Of a stretch of DNA of 64,000 nt, positions 10,401 through 17,591 are shown one piece after another. Below the pieces are notes generated by a model that worked only from the letters and a program-made list of their open reading frames with translations, searched no databases and was not told the DNA's origin. Made by a program: the position numbers and the translations under genes. The first letter of the stretch is position 1. The number at the start of each line of letters is the position of its first letter. Source of the stretch: Oscillospiraceae bacterium (lineage in GTDB: Bacteria > Bacillota > Clostridia > Oscillospirales > Oscillospiraceae); contig JAFTGD010000012.1 of the NCBI GenBank assembly GCA_017458065.1, forward strand, positions 1-64,000. Direction: 5' to 3'.

Positions 10401-11162
10401 ACTGTCCCAGCAAATCTGGGATTTCTGCCAAGCGGCGATACGGCAGCCCCGACAGTGTATACGCTTCCGGAGGGAACGTATACGCTAAGTGAAACAACCC
10501 CCCCTGACCGTTATTATGGCGTTCAAAATGTTACGATTACAGTAAGTGCCACAGATGTTACTTTTACCAAAGGTAATGATACTGATACAGTAGCCATAAG
10601 TGGACCTGACACAGATAATATATACACGCTAACGGTGACGGATGTCCTAAAGACCGTTCCGGTAAAGGTTCTGAAAGTGGACCAGACTGGAGCGACACCG
10701 GTGGAAGGCGCTGTGTTTTACTTTGTTGGCAAGGGATTTGATGGAAACGAAGAGGAAGATGTTTCGGAAAAAGAAAGATATACCTCCACAAAATCGTCCT
10801 CAGAAAGTACGGAAGCGGTTATTATAAGCCATGAGGCAGTTCCAATTGGCACCTATATCTTGCATGAAGAAACCGCGCCTGCCGGATATCATTATCTGGA
10901 AGGCGATGTAGAGATAACCATTTCTTCCGGGGTAGATGGGACTGTGAATGCAGCCTTGAAAGTTGGCGGAACAACGGTTGTGAGTCCAACCTTTATCCAT
11001 TTTGAAAATGGTACCTGGGTGATCAAAATCATGAACACCACCGGTTACGAGCTCCCGTCCACCGGCGGTGTCGGCACGACGATCTTCTATGTGGTCGGCG
11101 GAGTGATGGCGCTGGCTGCGCTGGTGATCCTTGTGACCAAAAAGCGCATGGACCGCGACTGA
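4422..11162 (+). CDS. Giant LPXTG adhesin: Cys/His repeats, CHAP-like domain, B-repeats, Cna-B domains
   Basis: A 2,246-residue cell-wall protein. It has a hydrophobic export segment at about residues 24-42. Cys/His-rich repeats follow (about 57-170, units like HxHxxxCY....LxC), then an acidic Pro/Glu linker. A CHAP-type amidase/peptidase-like domain (about 290-463) has candidate catalytic Cys359 and His415. Listeria-Bacteroides-type B-repeats with GYxxxGW motifs are scattered over about 820-1,800. Two Cna-B/SpaA domains (about 1,950-2,050 and 2,080-2,190) precede LPSTGG at 2,211, a membrane segment and the KKRMDRD tail. An AGGAG 12 bases upstream supports 4422; an ATG at 4434 is possible. 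Third-position GC drops sharply after about 6,650, and a Tyr/Asn/Thr-rich segment (about 1,127-1,400) is very AT-rich, which suggests a mosaic origin. Whether the CHAP domain is active is unknown. Confidence 0.92.
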   Translation: MGERMTKQAAAILNARRKRAQWVAVFLRLAVLVIAATGGIFHLTAITKTHQKKVLTCTTQPQYGEGYAGYFIHTHNDDCFDEDRNLICPLPEISAHEHSDSCYTTYRTLTCTVPESDDHQHSDECYETGTELTCHQPVLHTHDASCYDNGILVCGLLELTVHVHGPECFTMVEMTEEEVAELVEDTQEKTEVIDEPAMQEAPAEGPTVDDGAAGTDNTETETPDNPENENPENENPESGKPVKEAENTSDRSTEEESAESVGDTGTEEQVEYLDGSLPESDPNADVQTAADWTQSFADVELTGHWGADVVLIAESQLGYTESGLNFIVDADGTLHGYTRYGAKYGAPYIPWDAAFASFCIEYAKVADWAFPLNTDTGFWVDALSQVGKFAFPRDYTPGAGDLIFFDDDEDGKTEHCGIVTAYGEDENGALVVVTIEGDRDAWVESYIYNADESAIFGYGKLPENPNAPVEEAPEEEPEALPSALPTEKPDTENTEADNTADEEPTGVSMPAQSFYGETSEVAVYVEAPEGAFPAWSYMTVAPVHDAEILNAAADTVKTEVNSLCAVDICFFDSQGQEIEPLLPIRVTMTSSLVIESEDTVVVHVDDEGAASQVENTETGERDVTFEADNFSVYVLIGTTIEKRVITADGQSYMINVNYGPETGIPADAELDVAEVLAGSEQYETYVAMTENALGMEEGSAGYIRLFDIKIVDKDDHSVKYQPKEGTTVDVRIELADKDSSEEAAASTQVVHFADGSAKGDAIEAITDGQIVSFETSGFSIYAIVDSAKRLQYNFYDGTNLLVSEYIKKQDNVLQELYDPGVEPEYGQTFIGWAYSPSETNPSNIYTIEELNQQAAARYNSATEELTEINVYAIYDEAWYLRYMDQDAEGNATVLNVVRVRKDAANKNVTIDYTYTPEEGIVFEGWMDVATGQIYQQGEIINLDHHVDLYLKVHGRNWLVFDANAGGPGSGATYTPPQLLIGSEATTTKPADPTRRGYTFTGWNTKADGTGTWWYKPDNSVNLFGDSLSTDTTLYAQWEADDTDYYVVFWKQKADATGTDPAEDYDYISSERRTEKTGETVSTTTADRQKGGNVNQEYGYYYIYNADISDTTATVDANGTTILNVYYDRREITYNFTRDVYIYTQTTNNTGNQFGIINGEYVELVRSGNRWNYYQYTPTTSNSNNSTQYALVDGEYVQLTRYTQYGQYVWSYDGRTIYTGTRYTRSQQPYNNGLRYYRTESTETQSFSGLYGSSFADWPDPGNGRVWTYGGYLFPLALTVYDPLAAYNGNSPNTFTDTTITFTSTTYSSGNTLYIYVQTEDGSWSYSDDYLLTTASIGSNSTWYPTETFAGYAISGYQVGTVLNESGTWMPITTSGSIQYTDENIYLRYTRNQHKIHFISQGSHVTGRTEHIIDEVYFDSSISNYEEGGPDYYEPDNGVEGYYFAGWYSDPDCQIPFDFNTKMPDSDITVYAKWDTYRVRTVLVPTPNNTHNDEVEFANNQALSFRLDYNEQVDDTNIKSSVAKRPGYKLIGWYYSPDFDPATEVHFPVLINNNTPGVDMNYQSGEDWSKYGDNDGSHDNVRGILKLYAKWELDVDENSVYVEYDVDDVYRTYDTAGMLQTTIPVDDNKYALTNNNVTFQVAEAPTEYTSGFEFYRWVLLNPDGSESDIMYNPADTASEVPSSFIYEETITDDLGQTATIKKIRLKAKFNIETEKVTTVTFDGNGGVTNDSAQQESVTESYPINKDFLMKDGDSFVREGYKLLGWAFEREDGSKITPEAFKQAVSEKTADELIQAGIYQLGQKVAADNLEVSDENNWNPLENTVYAVWEINTYTVTVKKIVDGEIEEQKTFDFTATALGDYTLSDTDASFALLHGETKTIVNVPYGTELTFMETPAPGYTIKSVEAKQTTKPDNTPLSESEYIDVDAEDGRPISIKGDTVITYTNEKAKEQKLRIKKIGDDEEASGGLAGAEFSLTSTNVPGFDNKTGLVSMDGTVPANLGFLPSGDTAAPTVYTLPEGTYTLSETTPPDRYYGVQNVTITVSATDVTFTKGNDTDTVAISGPDTDNIYTLTVTDVLKTVPVKVLKVDQTGATPVEGAVFYFVGKGFDGNEEEDVSEKERYTSTKSSSESTEAVIISHEAVPIGTYILHEETAPAGYHYLEGDVEITISSGVDGTVNAALKVGGTTVVSPTFIHFENGTWVIKIMNTTGYELPSTGGVGTTIFYVVGGVMALAALVILVTKKRMDRD

Positions 11163-11196
11163 GCACACGCTTTGCCTTCCAGGTGACAAAACAGAG

Positions 11197-11224
11197 AGAG
11201 CCCTGGCCTTTCGGCCGGGGCTCT
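11197..11224 (+). terminator. Hairpin after the giant adhesin gene
   Basis: Twelve-base arms with one T-G wobble (11197-11208 and 11213-11224, loop TTTC) begin 35 bases after the stop. There is no U-tract. The position and design match the hairpin at 3242. Confidence 0.5.
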
Positions 11225-11390
11225 TGGAGAATGAAAAGGACGCAACCGATATTCTGCAAATCTCTAAAAAAAGAGCGGCCTGACGCACGTTTTGTAAAGT
11301 TATTGATTCTTTTCTTGATTCCGCCTGTGATAAAATTCGTTATAGAATAAAAAGTACTGCATTTTTAGACTATTTTGGTTGACCATAACC

Positions 11391-11419
11391 TTGAGATTTA
11401 CTGAAAAATATGATATACT
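11391..11419 (+). promoter_or_regulatory. Promoter of the sortase-SipW operon
   Basis: TTGAGA (11391-11396), a 17-base spacer and TATACT (11414-11419) preceded by the extended -10 element TGn. It lies 37 bases before the srtC start. The -35 with its TTT extension and the TGATATA block are repeated in the promoter at 17524. Confidence 0.65.
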
Positions 11420-11455
11420 AAATTGCTTAAAGTGTAAACATCTGCGGAGTCATGA

Positions 11456-12490
11456 ATGAAGAAATCAAAAAAACCTCTTTCTGAAAAGGAAAAGAGAAAA
11501 AAAAGAAGATCTGCGCTGGGGACCTGGGTCCTGGTCCTGATCATGCTGATCGGCCTCGGGATCATGGCTTATCCGACGGTGAGCGACTGGTGGAACTCCT
11601 TCCACGCCTCCCGTGCCATCGCGTCCTACTCCAGCACGGTCGAGAGCGTGGATAAGGAAAAGCTGGACGCCATGATCGAGGCGGCGCACGAATACAACCG
11701 GCGCCTGCTGCGGAAGGACAATCCCTATGCCATGACGGACGAGGAGCTGGAGGAATATAATTCTCTGCTGGATCTGTCCGGTACCGGCATCATGGGCTAT
11801 ATCACCATCAAGTCCATCGGCGTGTATATCCCGATCTACCACGGCGTGGAGGAATCCGTCCTCCAGATCGCCATCGGCCACATTGACTGGACCTCGCTCC
11901 CGGTAGGCGGCGAGAGCACCCACGCGGTGGTGTCCGGACACCGGGGCCTGCCCAGTGCCAAGCTCTTTACCGACCTTGATCAGATGAAGGAAGGCGACAC
12001 CTTCACCATCACGGTGCTGAACCAGATGATCAGCTACGAGGTGGACCAGATCCGCATCGTGGAACCCGGGGATATCTCCGAGCTGGCTGTTGTTCCGGGC
12101 GAGGACTACTGCACACTGGTCACCTGTACGCCCTACGGCATCAACACCCACCGTCTGCTGATCCGCGGACACCGTGTCGTCAATGAGGGCGGCGAGCTGG
12201 TGGTGCCGGCGGAGGCCTTCCGGATCCCGAACTACATCACCATCCCGGCGATCGGCATTCCGCTGCTGTTCCTGTTCCTGATCGTCATGCTGATTGTCTA
12301 CAGCAGCAGGAAACCGCGACTGAAGAACGCCGAGCTCTACCGCATGATCGAGGAAGCAACAGAGCCAAATTATACCCCCAGAAAAAAACCGGTAAAACCG
12401 GCACAGAATATGAAACCAACGACAGAGAACTCTGAGAACGCCGCGGAGGACGCTCCGGCGGACGAGAAAGAAGGAGAGGATGTCCCATGA
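11456..12490 (+). CDS. Class C sortase
   Basis: Membrane transpeptidase that polymerises pilin-type LPXTG proteins. The 344-residue protein has a Lys-rich cytoplasmic start, membrane segments at about 22-38 and 248-283, and the sortase fold between them. His162 (VSGHRG), Cys224 (TLVTCTPYG) and Arg233 (NTHRLLIRGHR) form the catalytic set. The TLVTCTPYGxNTHRL signature and the C-terminal membrane helix are typical of class C. A D-N-P-Y stretch near residue 88 could be the active-site lid. It is the first gene of an operon whose next genes overlap by four bases. Likely substrates are the LPXTG adhesins upstream and the APKTGD protein at 15089. Confidence 0.93.
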   Translation: MKKSKKPLSEKEKRKKRRSALGTWVLVLIMLIGLGIMAYPTVSDWWNSFHASRAIASYSSTVESVDKEKLDAMIEAAHEYNRRLLRKDNPYAMTDEELEEYNSLLDLSGTGIMGYITIKSIGVYIPIYHGVEESVLQIAIGHIDWTSLPVGGESTHAVVSGHRGLPSAKLFTDLDQMKEGDTFTITVLNQMISYEVDQIRIVEPGDISELAVVPGEDYCTLVTCTPYGINTHRLLIRGHRVVNEGGELVVPAEAFRIPNYITIPAIGIPLLFLFLIVMLIVYSSRKPRLKNAELYRMIEEATEPNYTPRKKPVKPAQNMKPTTENSENAAEDAPADEKEGEDVP

Positions 12491-13767
12491 GAAGAGATAA
12501 GCAGCGAATCCTTGCTACACTGCTTGCCCTGGTGCTGCTGCTGGCGCTTGCACCGGCAGGATTGGCAGAAGGCGAGATAGAGGTCAGCCCCGGTGGAGCT
12601 GTTTCACTGCCTGCGGCAGGTATGGTAATTACACCCGGTGCTTATTCCGTTACGGTCAATCTGGCGCCGTCAGATAAACCTCAGGAATTTGCCGATGAGG
12701 TGAAAAATGCCAAAGTCCAGGCGGATCTCTACCTGGTTGCCAAAGCGGTAAAGGATCCTCAGTACGACACTTACTCCTATGATTTTACAGGGTCTGCATT
12801 TGCGTCATTGGAGACCGACATCAAAACTGCTTTGGTTGCGGATCCCGAGAAACAGAACGATCAGGACACCATGCTCAAGAAGTTTGCGCCGATTGCGCAG
12901 GGAGCAATTAAGATTGTGAAAGCCGGCAGCGCGACGGTGAATAAAAGTTCTGAAGCGACAACGACGACTTCTATTTCTGTTTCTGGGCTGGACGGCGGAA
13001 TGTATCTGCTTGTCCTGCGTGGCTCAGATCTGAAACCGGATGACAGCGACGAGGGCTATTTTAAGACGGTCGAAAAGGAACAAGGCGAGTCGATGGGAGA
13101 GAGCGGTGAAGAGGCGTCTGATCTAATTGTCACCAGAGCTCTGACGGACAGCTATGAGTTTGTCTTTGAGCCACAGCTGATCACACTGCCGACCAAGATG
13201 CTGGATGGAAAGCAGTCTTACAATACGGCTTATGGCACATGGGAAAACGATCTGAGTATAACGGCCAAACCGGATTGGAAAGAGCGCAACGGCATCCTGA
13301 AGATCACCAAGACGCTTACAAACTATGTGGATCTGAGCAAAGACGGCGAATACTTTGAGCCGGCCACGTTCTCCTTCTCCATCGAGGGAAAGAATAAGGA
13401 CGGCAAGGTTGTTTATCAGAGAGAGGTTTCCCTCAGTGTAACAAGCAATGTGAGTGAGAAGGAAGTTGTAACGCTGGATGATATCCCGATCGGGACTGTG
13501 GTAACAATCACAGAGTCCTATACCGGCTCGCACTACGATATAAACGGAAGCGCCACCCGGGAAGTCACGATCCAGGCACCCAAAACAGAGATCGGGACTG
13601 ACGGAACGGAAGTAGTGACCGGAGACGAAGTCAACTTCTCAAACAGCGGAAACAACACGCACAGAGGCGGACACGGAGTTGAGAACAAATTTGAGTTCCA
13701 TGAATCCGAGTGGCAATGGGTTGTAGACGGTGAAGTACAGGCTCCCGATGCAGAGGTAGAGAGATGA
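12487..13767 (+). CDS. Secreted Cna-B-like surface protein without a sortase signal
   Basis: A 426-residue exported protein with a Sec signal peptide (hydrophobic residues about 9-26, ending in AGLAEG). A first globular part of about 220 residues is followed by a region resembling pilin/DUF5979-type beta-sandwiches (KITKTLTNYVD...FSFSIEG...TLDDIPIGTVVTITE), in which the alternating strands and T-E closing motif suggest a Cna-B-related fold. It ends in a hydrophilic tail with no LPXTG motif or membrane anchor, so it is either released or incorporated by another route. Its ATG overlaps the sortase stop (ATGA). Function is unknown; a fibre or pilus component is inferred from the context only. 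Confidence 0.75.
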   Translation: MRRDKQRILATLLALVLLLALAPAGLAEGEIEVSPGGAVSLPAAGMVITPGAYSVTVNLAPSDKPQEFADEVKNAKVQADLYLVAKAVKDPQYDTYSYDFTGSAFASLETDIKTALVADPEKQNDQDTMLKKFAPIAQGAIKIVKAGSATVNKSSEATTTTSISVSGLDGGMYLLVLRGSDLKPDDSDEGYFKTVEKEQGESMGESGEEASDLIVTRALTDSYEFVFEPQLITLPTKMLDGKQSYNTAYGTWENDLSITAKPDWKERNGILKITKTLTNYVDLSKDGEYFEPATFSFSIEGKNKDGKVVYQREVSLSVTSNVSEKEVVTLDDIPIGTVVTITESYTGSHYDINGSATREVTIQAPKTEIGTDGTEVVTGDEVNFSNSGNNTHRGGHGVENKFEFHESEWQWVVDGEVQAPDAEVER

Positions 13768-14291
13768 AAAAAAGACATATTTTACTGATTGTTCTGACTT
13801 TTGCATTGATCATCAGTGCCAACATCCAGCCGGCGATCGCGTATTTTACAACCTTTGTACGGGCTCAGGGCGGATATCAAATCACGGTTGGAGATACGAC
13901 AAAGATAAAAGAGAAAATAAAAGGCAAAGATAAAGAGGTCGTGATCCACAGCGAAGAAGGTTCTGAACCGGTATATGTTCGGGCAAAAGTTTTGTACACC
14001 GGACCGTATGACTTGACAGTATCCGGTGAAAACTGGACCGGGCCAACAGATGATTACTATTATTACACGCCGATACTCAAGGCCGGAGAGGACACTACAA
14101 CGTTGAAGGTGACGATTGAAGCGCTTTTGACCGGAGAGGATGCGACAAAGGATTTGAAGGACGGAGACAGCTTCAGTGTCGTTGTTGTTTACGAAACCAC
14201 TCCGGTAAGATACGCTGCGGACGGGAAGGAATATGCAGACTGGGATGCGCAGGTCATTCAAGTTGGCAGCACGACAGGAGGAAACGGCTGA
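13764..14291 (+). CDS. CalY/TasA-like protein with SipW-type signal peptide
   Basis: A 175-residue secreted protein. The N-terminus (KKRH, hydrophobic stretch, PAIAYFTTFVRAQGGY) resembles signal peptides cut by SipW-type peptidases, where the A-Y-F-T box marks the cleavage area. The mature part is a beta-rich domain (EPVYVRAKVLYTGPYDLTV...) like those of camelysin/TasA-family fibre proteins. It overlaps the preceding gene by ATGA and is co-encoded with a SipW peptidase at 16859, which supports the assignment. The family link rests on signal-peptide style and context, not on strong motif identity. Inferred role: a fibre or matrix subunit. Confidence 0.7.
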   Translation: MKKRHILLIVLTFALIISANIQPAIAYFTTFVRAQGGYQITVGDTTKIKEKIKGKDKEVVIHSEEGSEPVYVRAKVLYTGPYDLTVSGENWTGPTDDYYYYTPILKAGEDTTTLKVTIEALLTGEDATKDLKDGDSFSVVVVYETTPVRYAADGKEYADWDAQVIQVGSTTGGNG

Positions 14292-15067
14292 TGAAAAAGA
14301 TCAAATCGTTTTCCCGCTCCCCGATGGGAACGATGCTTATGTTTATGCTGGCGGTGCTGCTCCTGATGACAGGCACCATCGGCGGCGTTCGTGCTGCCCC
14401 GCAGATCTTCAACCCGGACTTTGCCTACAGCGGTGTTGAGTTGGATCAGATCGGCATCACGTTGAGAGAAAACGGAAAAGACATCAGTTCCCGGGATTAT
14501 GATCGCGAAACGGAATCGTTTAGCACCAAGCAGGGGGTTCTTCTCCAGAACTTACTTGGTACTGACGAAGAGCTTAAAATTGGGAAAAGCTATAATGAAG
14601 CGCTCTCAGTCTACAACAGCGGCAGCATTCCGGAATATGTGCGAGTAACGGTTTATAAGTATTGGATCGACAAAAACGGCAATCGTTTTGATGCCTATAA
14701 TACAGCCGGAGAGGATATTTTAAACAAGCTGATCGAACTCAATTTCCTGGAGACCAACGGCTGGAAAATTGATCACAATGCAGATACCAAAGAGCGTACG
14801 GTGCTCTATTATCAAAATGTGCTGAACAGTAGAAGTGAAACACCAGCTTTCACAGATACATTGAAGATCAATAAAGATGTGATCGACTATGCAACTGTCA
14901 CAACCACAACGTCCGGCAGTACTGTGACTTGGGTGGCAGACGGTTTGACCTTCCAGATAGAAGCGGAAGCGGACGGCGTCCAAAATCACAATGCGAGAGC
15001 GGCGGTCAAGAGCGCATGGGGACTGACGGATGCTGACATCGCAAGGCTCGGTCTCAATCTTGGTTAA
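14291..15067 (+). CDS. Secreted CalY/TasA-like protein
   Basis: A 258-residue exported protein with a long hydrophobic signal (about residues 12-32) ending in a TGTIGG..RAA box like SipW-type substrates. The mature part contains LxxIGITLRENGKDIS, YNEALSVYNSGSIPEYVRVTVYKYW and a YYQNVL segment. These features are common in TasA-like clostridial proteins, in which the NSGSxPEYVRV strand is characteristic. There is no anchor at the C-terminus. The gene starts one base inside the stop of the preceding gene (TGATG), so the two are probably translationally coupled. The larger size suggests a paralogue with a different place in the same structure. Exact function is unknown. Confidence 0.7.
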   Translation: MKKIKSFSRSPMGTMLMFMLAVLLLMTGTIGGVRAAPQIFNPDFAYSGVELDQIGITLRENGKDISSRDYDRETESFSTKQGVLLQNLLGTDEELKIGKSYNEALSVYNSGSIPEYVRVTVYKYWIDKNGNRFDAYNTAGEDILNKLIELNFLETNGWKIDHNADTKERTVLYYQNVLNSRSETPAFTDTLKINKDVIDYATVTTTTSGSTVTWVADGLTFQIEAEADGVQNHNARAAVKSAWGLTDADIARLGLNLG

Positions 15068-15088
15068 GAAAAGGGAGAGTGAATCACG

Positions 15089-15856
15089 ATGAATAAAAAA
15101 ATAATCAGTATCATCTGCTTGCTCTGCCTGTTCTGCAGCATCTCGGTAATAGCGTTTGCAAATTCTTACACCAATGAGGTTGGCACGGTCTGGTTCAACT
15201 CGGACGGCAAAACGATGGACAACGACTTCCAGAAGAACTTGACGGACAAAAATGTCGAGACTGCGCTGAAGGAGCGCATGAGACAGCTCCAGCCGGGCGA
15301 TGACGTCACCTTCGTGATCAACCTGCGCAACGATTACAGCAAGGCCACCAACTGGTATATGACCAGCAAAATTGTGGACTCTCTGGAGGAAGGCACGGCA
15401 AAAGACGGCGCCTATACCTACTATCTGCGCTATGTGAACAACACCAACAGCTCGAAGAACAGAGACATCTTCCGCAGCGAAGCGGTCGGCGGCGATTCTT
15501 CCTCCGGTTTGATGGGCGTGAACAGCGCGCTGAAAGAAGACTACTCCAGAAACGGAGAGAAATATTTCTACCTGGATAACCTTGCAAAGGGACAGGGAGG
15601 GCAGGTGCTGCTGACGGTTGCGCTGGACGGAGAGACTCAGGGCAATGCCTATCAGGACCGCCTGGCGGATCTGAAGATGAACTTCGCTGTGCAGATCGAA
15701 GATCAGAAGACACCTTCCAACAGCAACGCACCCAAGACAGGTGATGAGAACAACCTGCTTCCCTACTATATCATTATGGTGATCAGCGGGCTGCTGTTCC
15801 TCTACTTTGCACTGGATTCCTATACGGACAGGCTGTATAAGAAAGGCAAGGGTTAA
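15089..15856 (+). CDS. Surface protein with atypical sortase-like signal APKTGD
   Basis: A 255-residue protein with an N-terminal signal peptide (about residues 5-25, cleavage near AFANS) and a single extracellular domain. The C-terminus has APKTGD, a hydrophobic helix (about 225-245) and a basic tail (RLYKKGKG). This has the order of a cell-wall sorting signal, but with A in place of the usual L of LPXTG. Either a sortase with relaxed specificity anchors it, or it stays in the membrane. It contains VTFVINLRNDYSKATNWYMTSKI, a strand pattern also seen in TasA-like proteins. It sits between two other secreted-protein genes in the operon. Function is inferred from context. Confidence 0.7.
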   Translation: MNKKIISIICLLCLFCSISVIAFANSYTNEVGTVWFNSDGKTMDNDFQKNLTDKNVETALKERMRQLQPGDDVTFVINLRNDYSKATNWYMTSKIVDSLEEGTAKDGAYTYYLRYVNNTNSSKNRDIFRSEAVGGDSSSGLMGVNSALKEDYSRNGEKYFYLDNLAKGQGGQVLLTVALDGETQGNAYQDRLADLKMNFAVQIEDQKTPSNSNAPKTGDENNLLPYYIIMVISGLLFLYFALDSYTDRLYKKGKG

Positions 15857-15858
15857 AC

Positions 15859-16845
15859 ATGAAGCATGTTAAAAGACTGTTTGCCCTTCTGATGATGACT
15901 TGTGTACTGATCAGCCTTGCATTGGATGCTTTTGCGGTTGATGATATGTGCACGATCCGTGTTTTTGCAGGCTCTCAGGGGACAGTTCCCGGAGGGACGG
16001 TCTCGGTGTATCAGGTGCCGAGAGGCAGCACATTCTCCTCGATCGGAACCTCTGTCAGCAGCTATGCCAAAGCAGCAAGCGGCAGCAAGTATTACCCGAA
16101 AGGCTTGCGTGAGAGCGGCAAAGAAGAGACGCACCCGCTTTCCTTTACGGTTGAGAAGGACCAGGATTTTGTCATCACTTACGGCATCAAAGGCACACAG
16201 ATAACCTATTATGTCCGTTACGTGGACGCCAACGGGAATGACCTGCGGACCAGAAGCGGCCCCTTTACCGCGAACGCCGGCGACAGAGTGTATGTTGCCT
16301 ATATCGAGATTGCAGGCTATCAGCCTGATGCCTACAATAAGGTCAGAACACTGACGGAGGATTACACGTTTTCCTTTGTCTACACACGCACAACGACTCC
16401 GACGACTCCGACGACCCCGACCACCCCGGCGGCCGGTGGCGGCGGCGGGGCAGCCGGCGCGGCGAATGCGAATGCGAATACCGGCGCAAATGCTGCAGGG
16501 ACGAATCCGACAGGGGTCAATGCTGCCGGGACAAATACAGCGGGGGACAATGTCGATACTGAGCCGGTAGACATCATCGATGAAGATGTGCCTCTGGCTG
16601 CGCCAGACTTTAGTGGCGTCGGTTCCGGATCCGGAACAACACTGATCCCGCAGGTTCCCACTGTCATCGAGCCGAACCAGAGCAGCCGGATTCCTTCCTG
16701 GGCGTTGATTGTCGGCGCCGTCATCCTGATGGGACTGATCGCATTGCTGTACTGGTATCTGCTCTTCTACCGGAAAAAGAGAAAGTATGCGAGTGTCGGA
16801 GACGAGATCGAGATATTCGATTTTAATGACGATGATGAGTTCTGA
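15859..16845 (+). CDS. Membrane-anchored surface protein with MucBP-like region and TP-repeat stalk
   Basis: A 328-residue exported protein. The signal peptide ends near ALDAFAVDD. A first domain is followed by a MucBP-like strand set (ITYYVRYVDANGNDLR...AGYQPDAYNK...YTFSFVYT). A low-complexity stalk made of TTPTTP repeats and a Gly/Ala/Asn/Thr-rich stretch (about 178-235) leads to a C-terminal membrane helix (about 277-299). The short tail is cytoplasmic and very acidic (DFNDDDEF). The tail lacks LPXTG, so anchoring is probably by the helix. An AAGGG precedes the ATG at 15859, and only 13 bases separate it from sipW. Possible roles are base or anchor of a surface fibre; this is inference. 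Confidence 0.72.
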   Translation: MKHVKRLFALLMMTCVLISLALDAFAVDDMCTIRVFAGSQGTVPGGTVSVYQVPRGSTFSSIGTSVSSYAKAASGSKYYPKGLRESGKEETHPLSFTVEKDQDFVITYGIKGTQITYYVRYVDANGNDLRTRSGPFTANAGDRVYVAYIEIAGYQPDAYNKVRTLTEDYTFSFVYTRTTTPTTPTTPTTPAAGGGGGAAGAANANANTGANAAGTNPTGVNAAGTNTAGDNVDTEPVDIIDEDVPLAAPDFSGVGSGSGTTLIPQVPTVIEPNQSSRIPSWALIVGAVILMGLIALLYWYLLFYRKKRKYASVGDEIEIFDFNDDDEF

Positions 16846-16858
16846 GGATAACTGACCA

Positions 16859-17476
16859 ATGGCAGATAACAGGTCGTCATCCTCGCGGCGCCCGATCAAA
16901 AAGGGCGGGAAGTTTTTTCCCGCCCTTTGCAATGTGATTGGGACGCTGATCCTTTTAGCTGTGATCCTCACGAGCATCCCGCTGGCAATCCCGAGACTGC
17001 TGGGCTATGAAACCTACAATGTTACAAGCGGCAGCATGGAGCCGGCTCTTCCGGTCGGCAGTGTGATTTATGTTGAAGCAGTAGAACCAGACAAGGTACA
17101 GGTCGGGGATATCATTGCGTATTATGTGGATTCCACAGTAGTCACACACCGTGTTGTTGAAAACAGAATCATCGGCGGTGAATATATCACCAAAGGCGAC
17201 GCCAATGAGATGGAAGACTTTTCCAGCGTTCAGTATCGTGATCTGGTCGGAAGAGTCAGATATCACGTACCTCTGTTGGGCGGTTATCTGATGATCTTCT
17301 CCAGCCAGGTGACCAAGATCTATCTCCTGGTTCTCGCGTTCTGCGGCGTGATGTTCAACATGCTGGCGGGACGTATGCGCAGACGCCAGAATGAAAAGTT
17401 CCGCGAGCAGCTGGAACGCTGGGAGCGCCACCAGGCGGCCAAAAGAAAAGCGGAGCTTGAAGAGATTCGGAAGTAG
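16859..17476 (+). CDS. sipW: SipW-type (ER-type) signal peptidase I
   Basis: Membrane endopeptidase specialised for CalY/TasA-type preproteins. The 205 residues contain an N-terminal membrane helix (about 24-46), catalytic Ser59 (TSGSMEP) and His97 (VVTHRVV) in place of the Lys of ordinary bacterial enzymes, the GDAN box, and a second membrane segment (about 139-165) before a basic coiled tail. The Ser/His dyad defines the ER/SipW type. As the last gene of the operon it lies 13 bases after the stalk protein, and its probable substrates are encoded at 13764 and 14291. Confidence in the family is high; the substrates are inferred. Confidence 0.93.
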   Translation: MADNRSSSSRRPIKKGGKFFPALCNVIGTLILLAVILTSIPLAIPRLLGYETYNVTSGSMEPALPVGSVIYVEAVEPDKVQVGDIIAYYVDSTVVTHRVVENRIIGGEYITKGDANEMEDFSSVQYRDLVGRVRYHVPLLGGYLMIFSSQVTKIYLLVLAFCGVMFNMLAGRMRRRQNEKFREQLERWERHQAAKRKAELEEIRK

Positions 17477-17523
17477 AACGAACAGGAACGATCATTATAC
17501 GAATTCAGCGCCGTGGAAATCCG

Positions 17524-17552
17524 TTGAGATTTTCAGTCGCTTGTGATATAAA
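17524..17552 (+). promoter_or_regulatory. Promoter of the coiled-coil/signal peptidase pair
   Basis: TTGAGA (17524-17529), 17 bases, then TATAAA (17547-17552) with an extended TGn. It shares TTGAGATTT and TGATATA with the promoter at 11391, suggesting parallel expression. Confidence 0.55.
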
Positions 17553-17591
17553 TATAAGGTACGCTATTATGTTGAGGGAGGAATAAACTCC

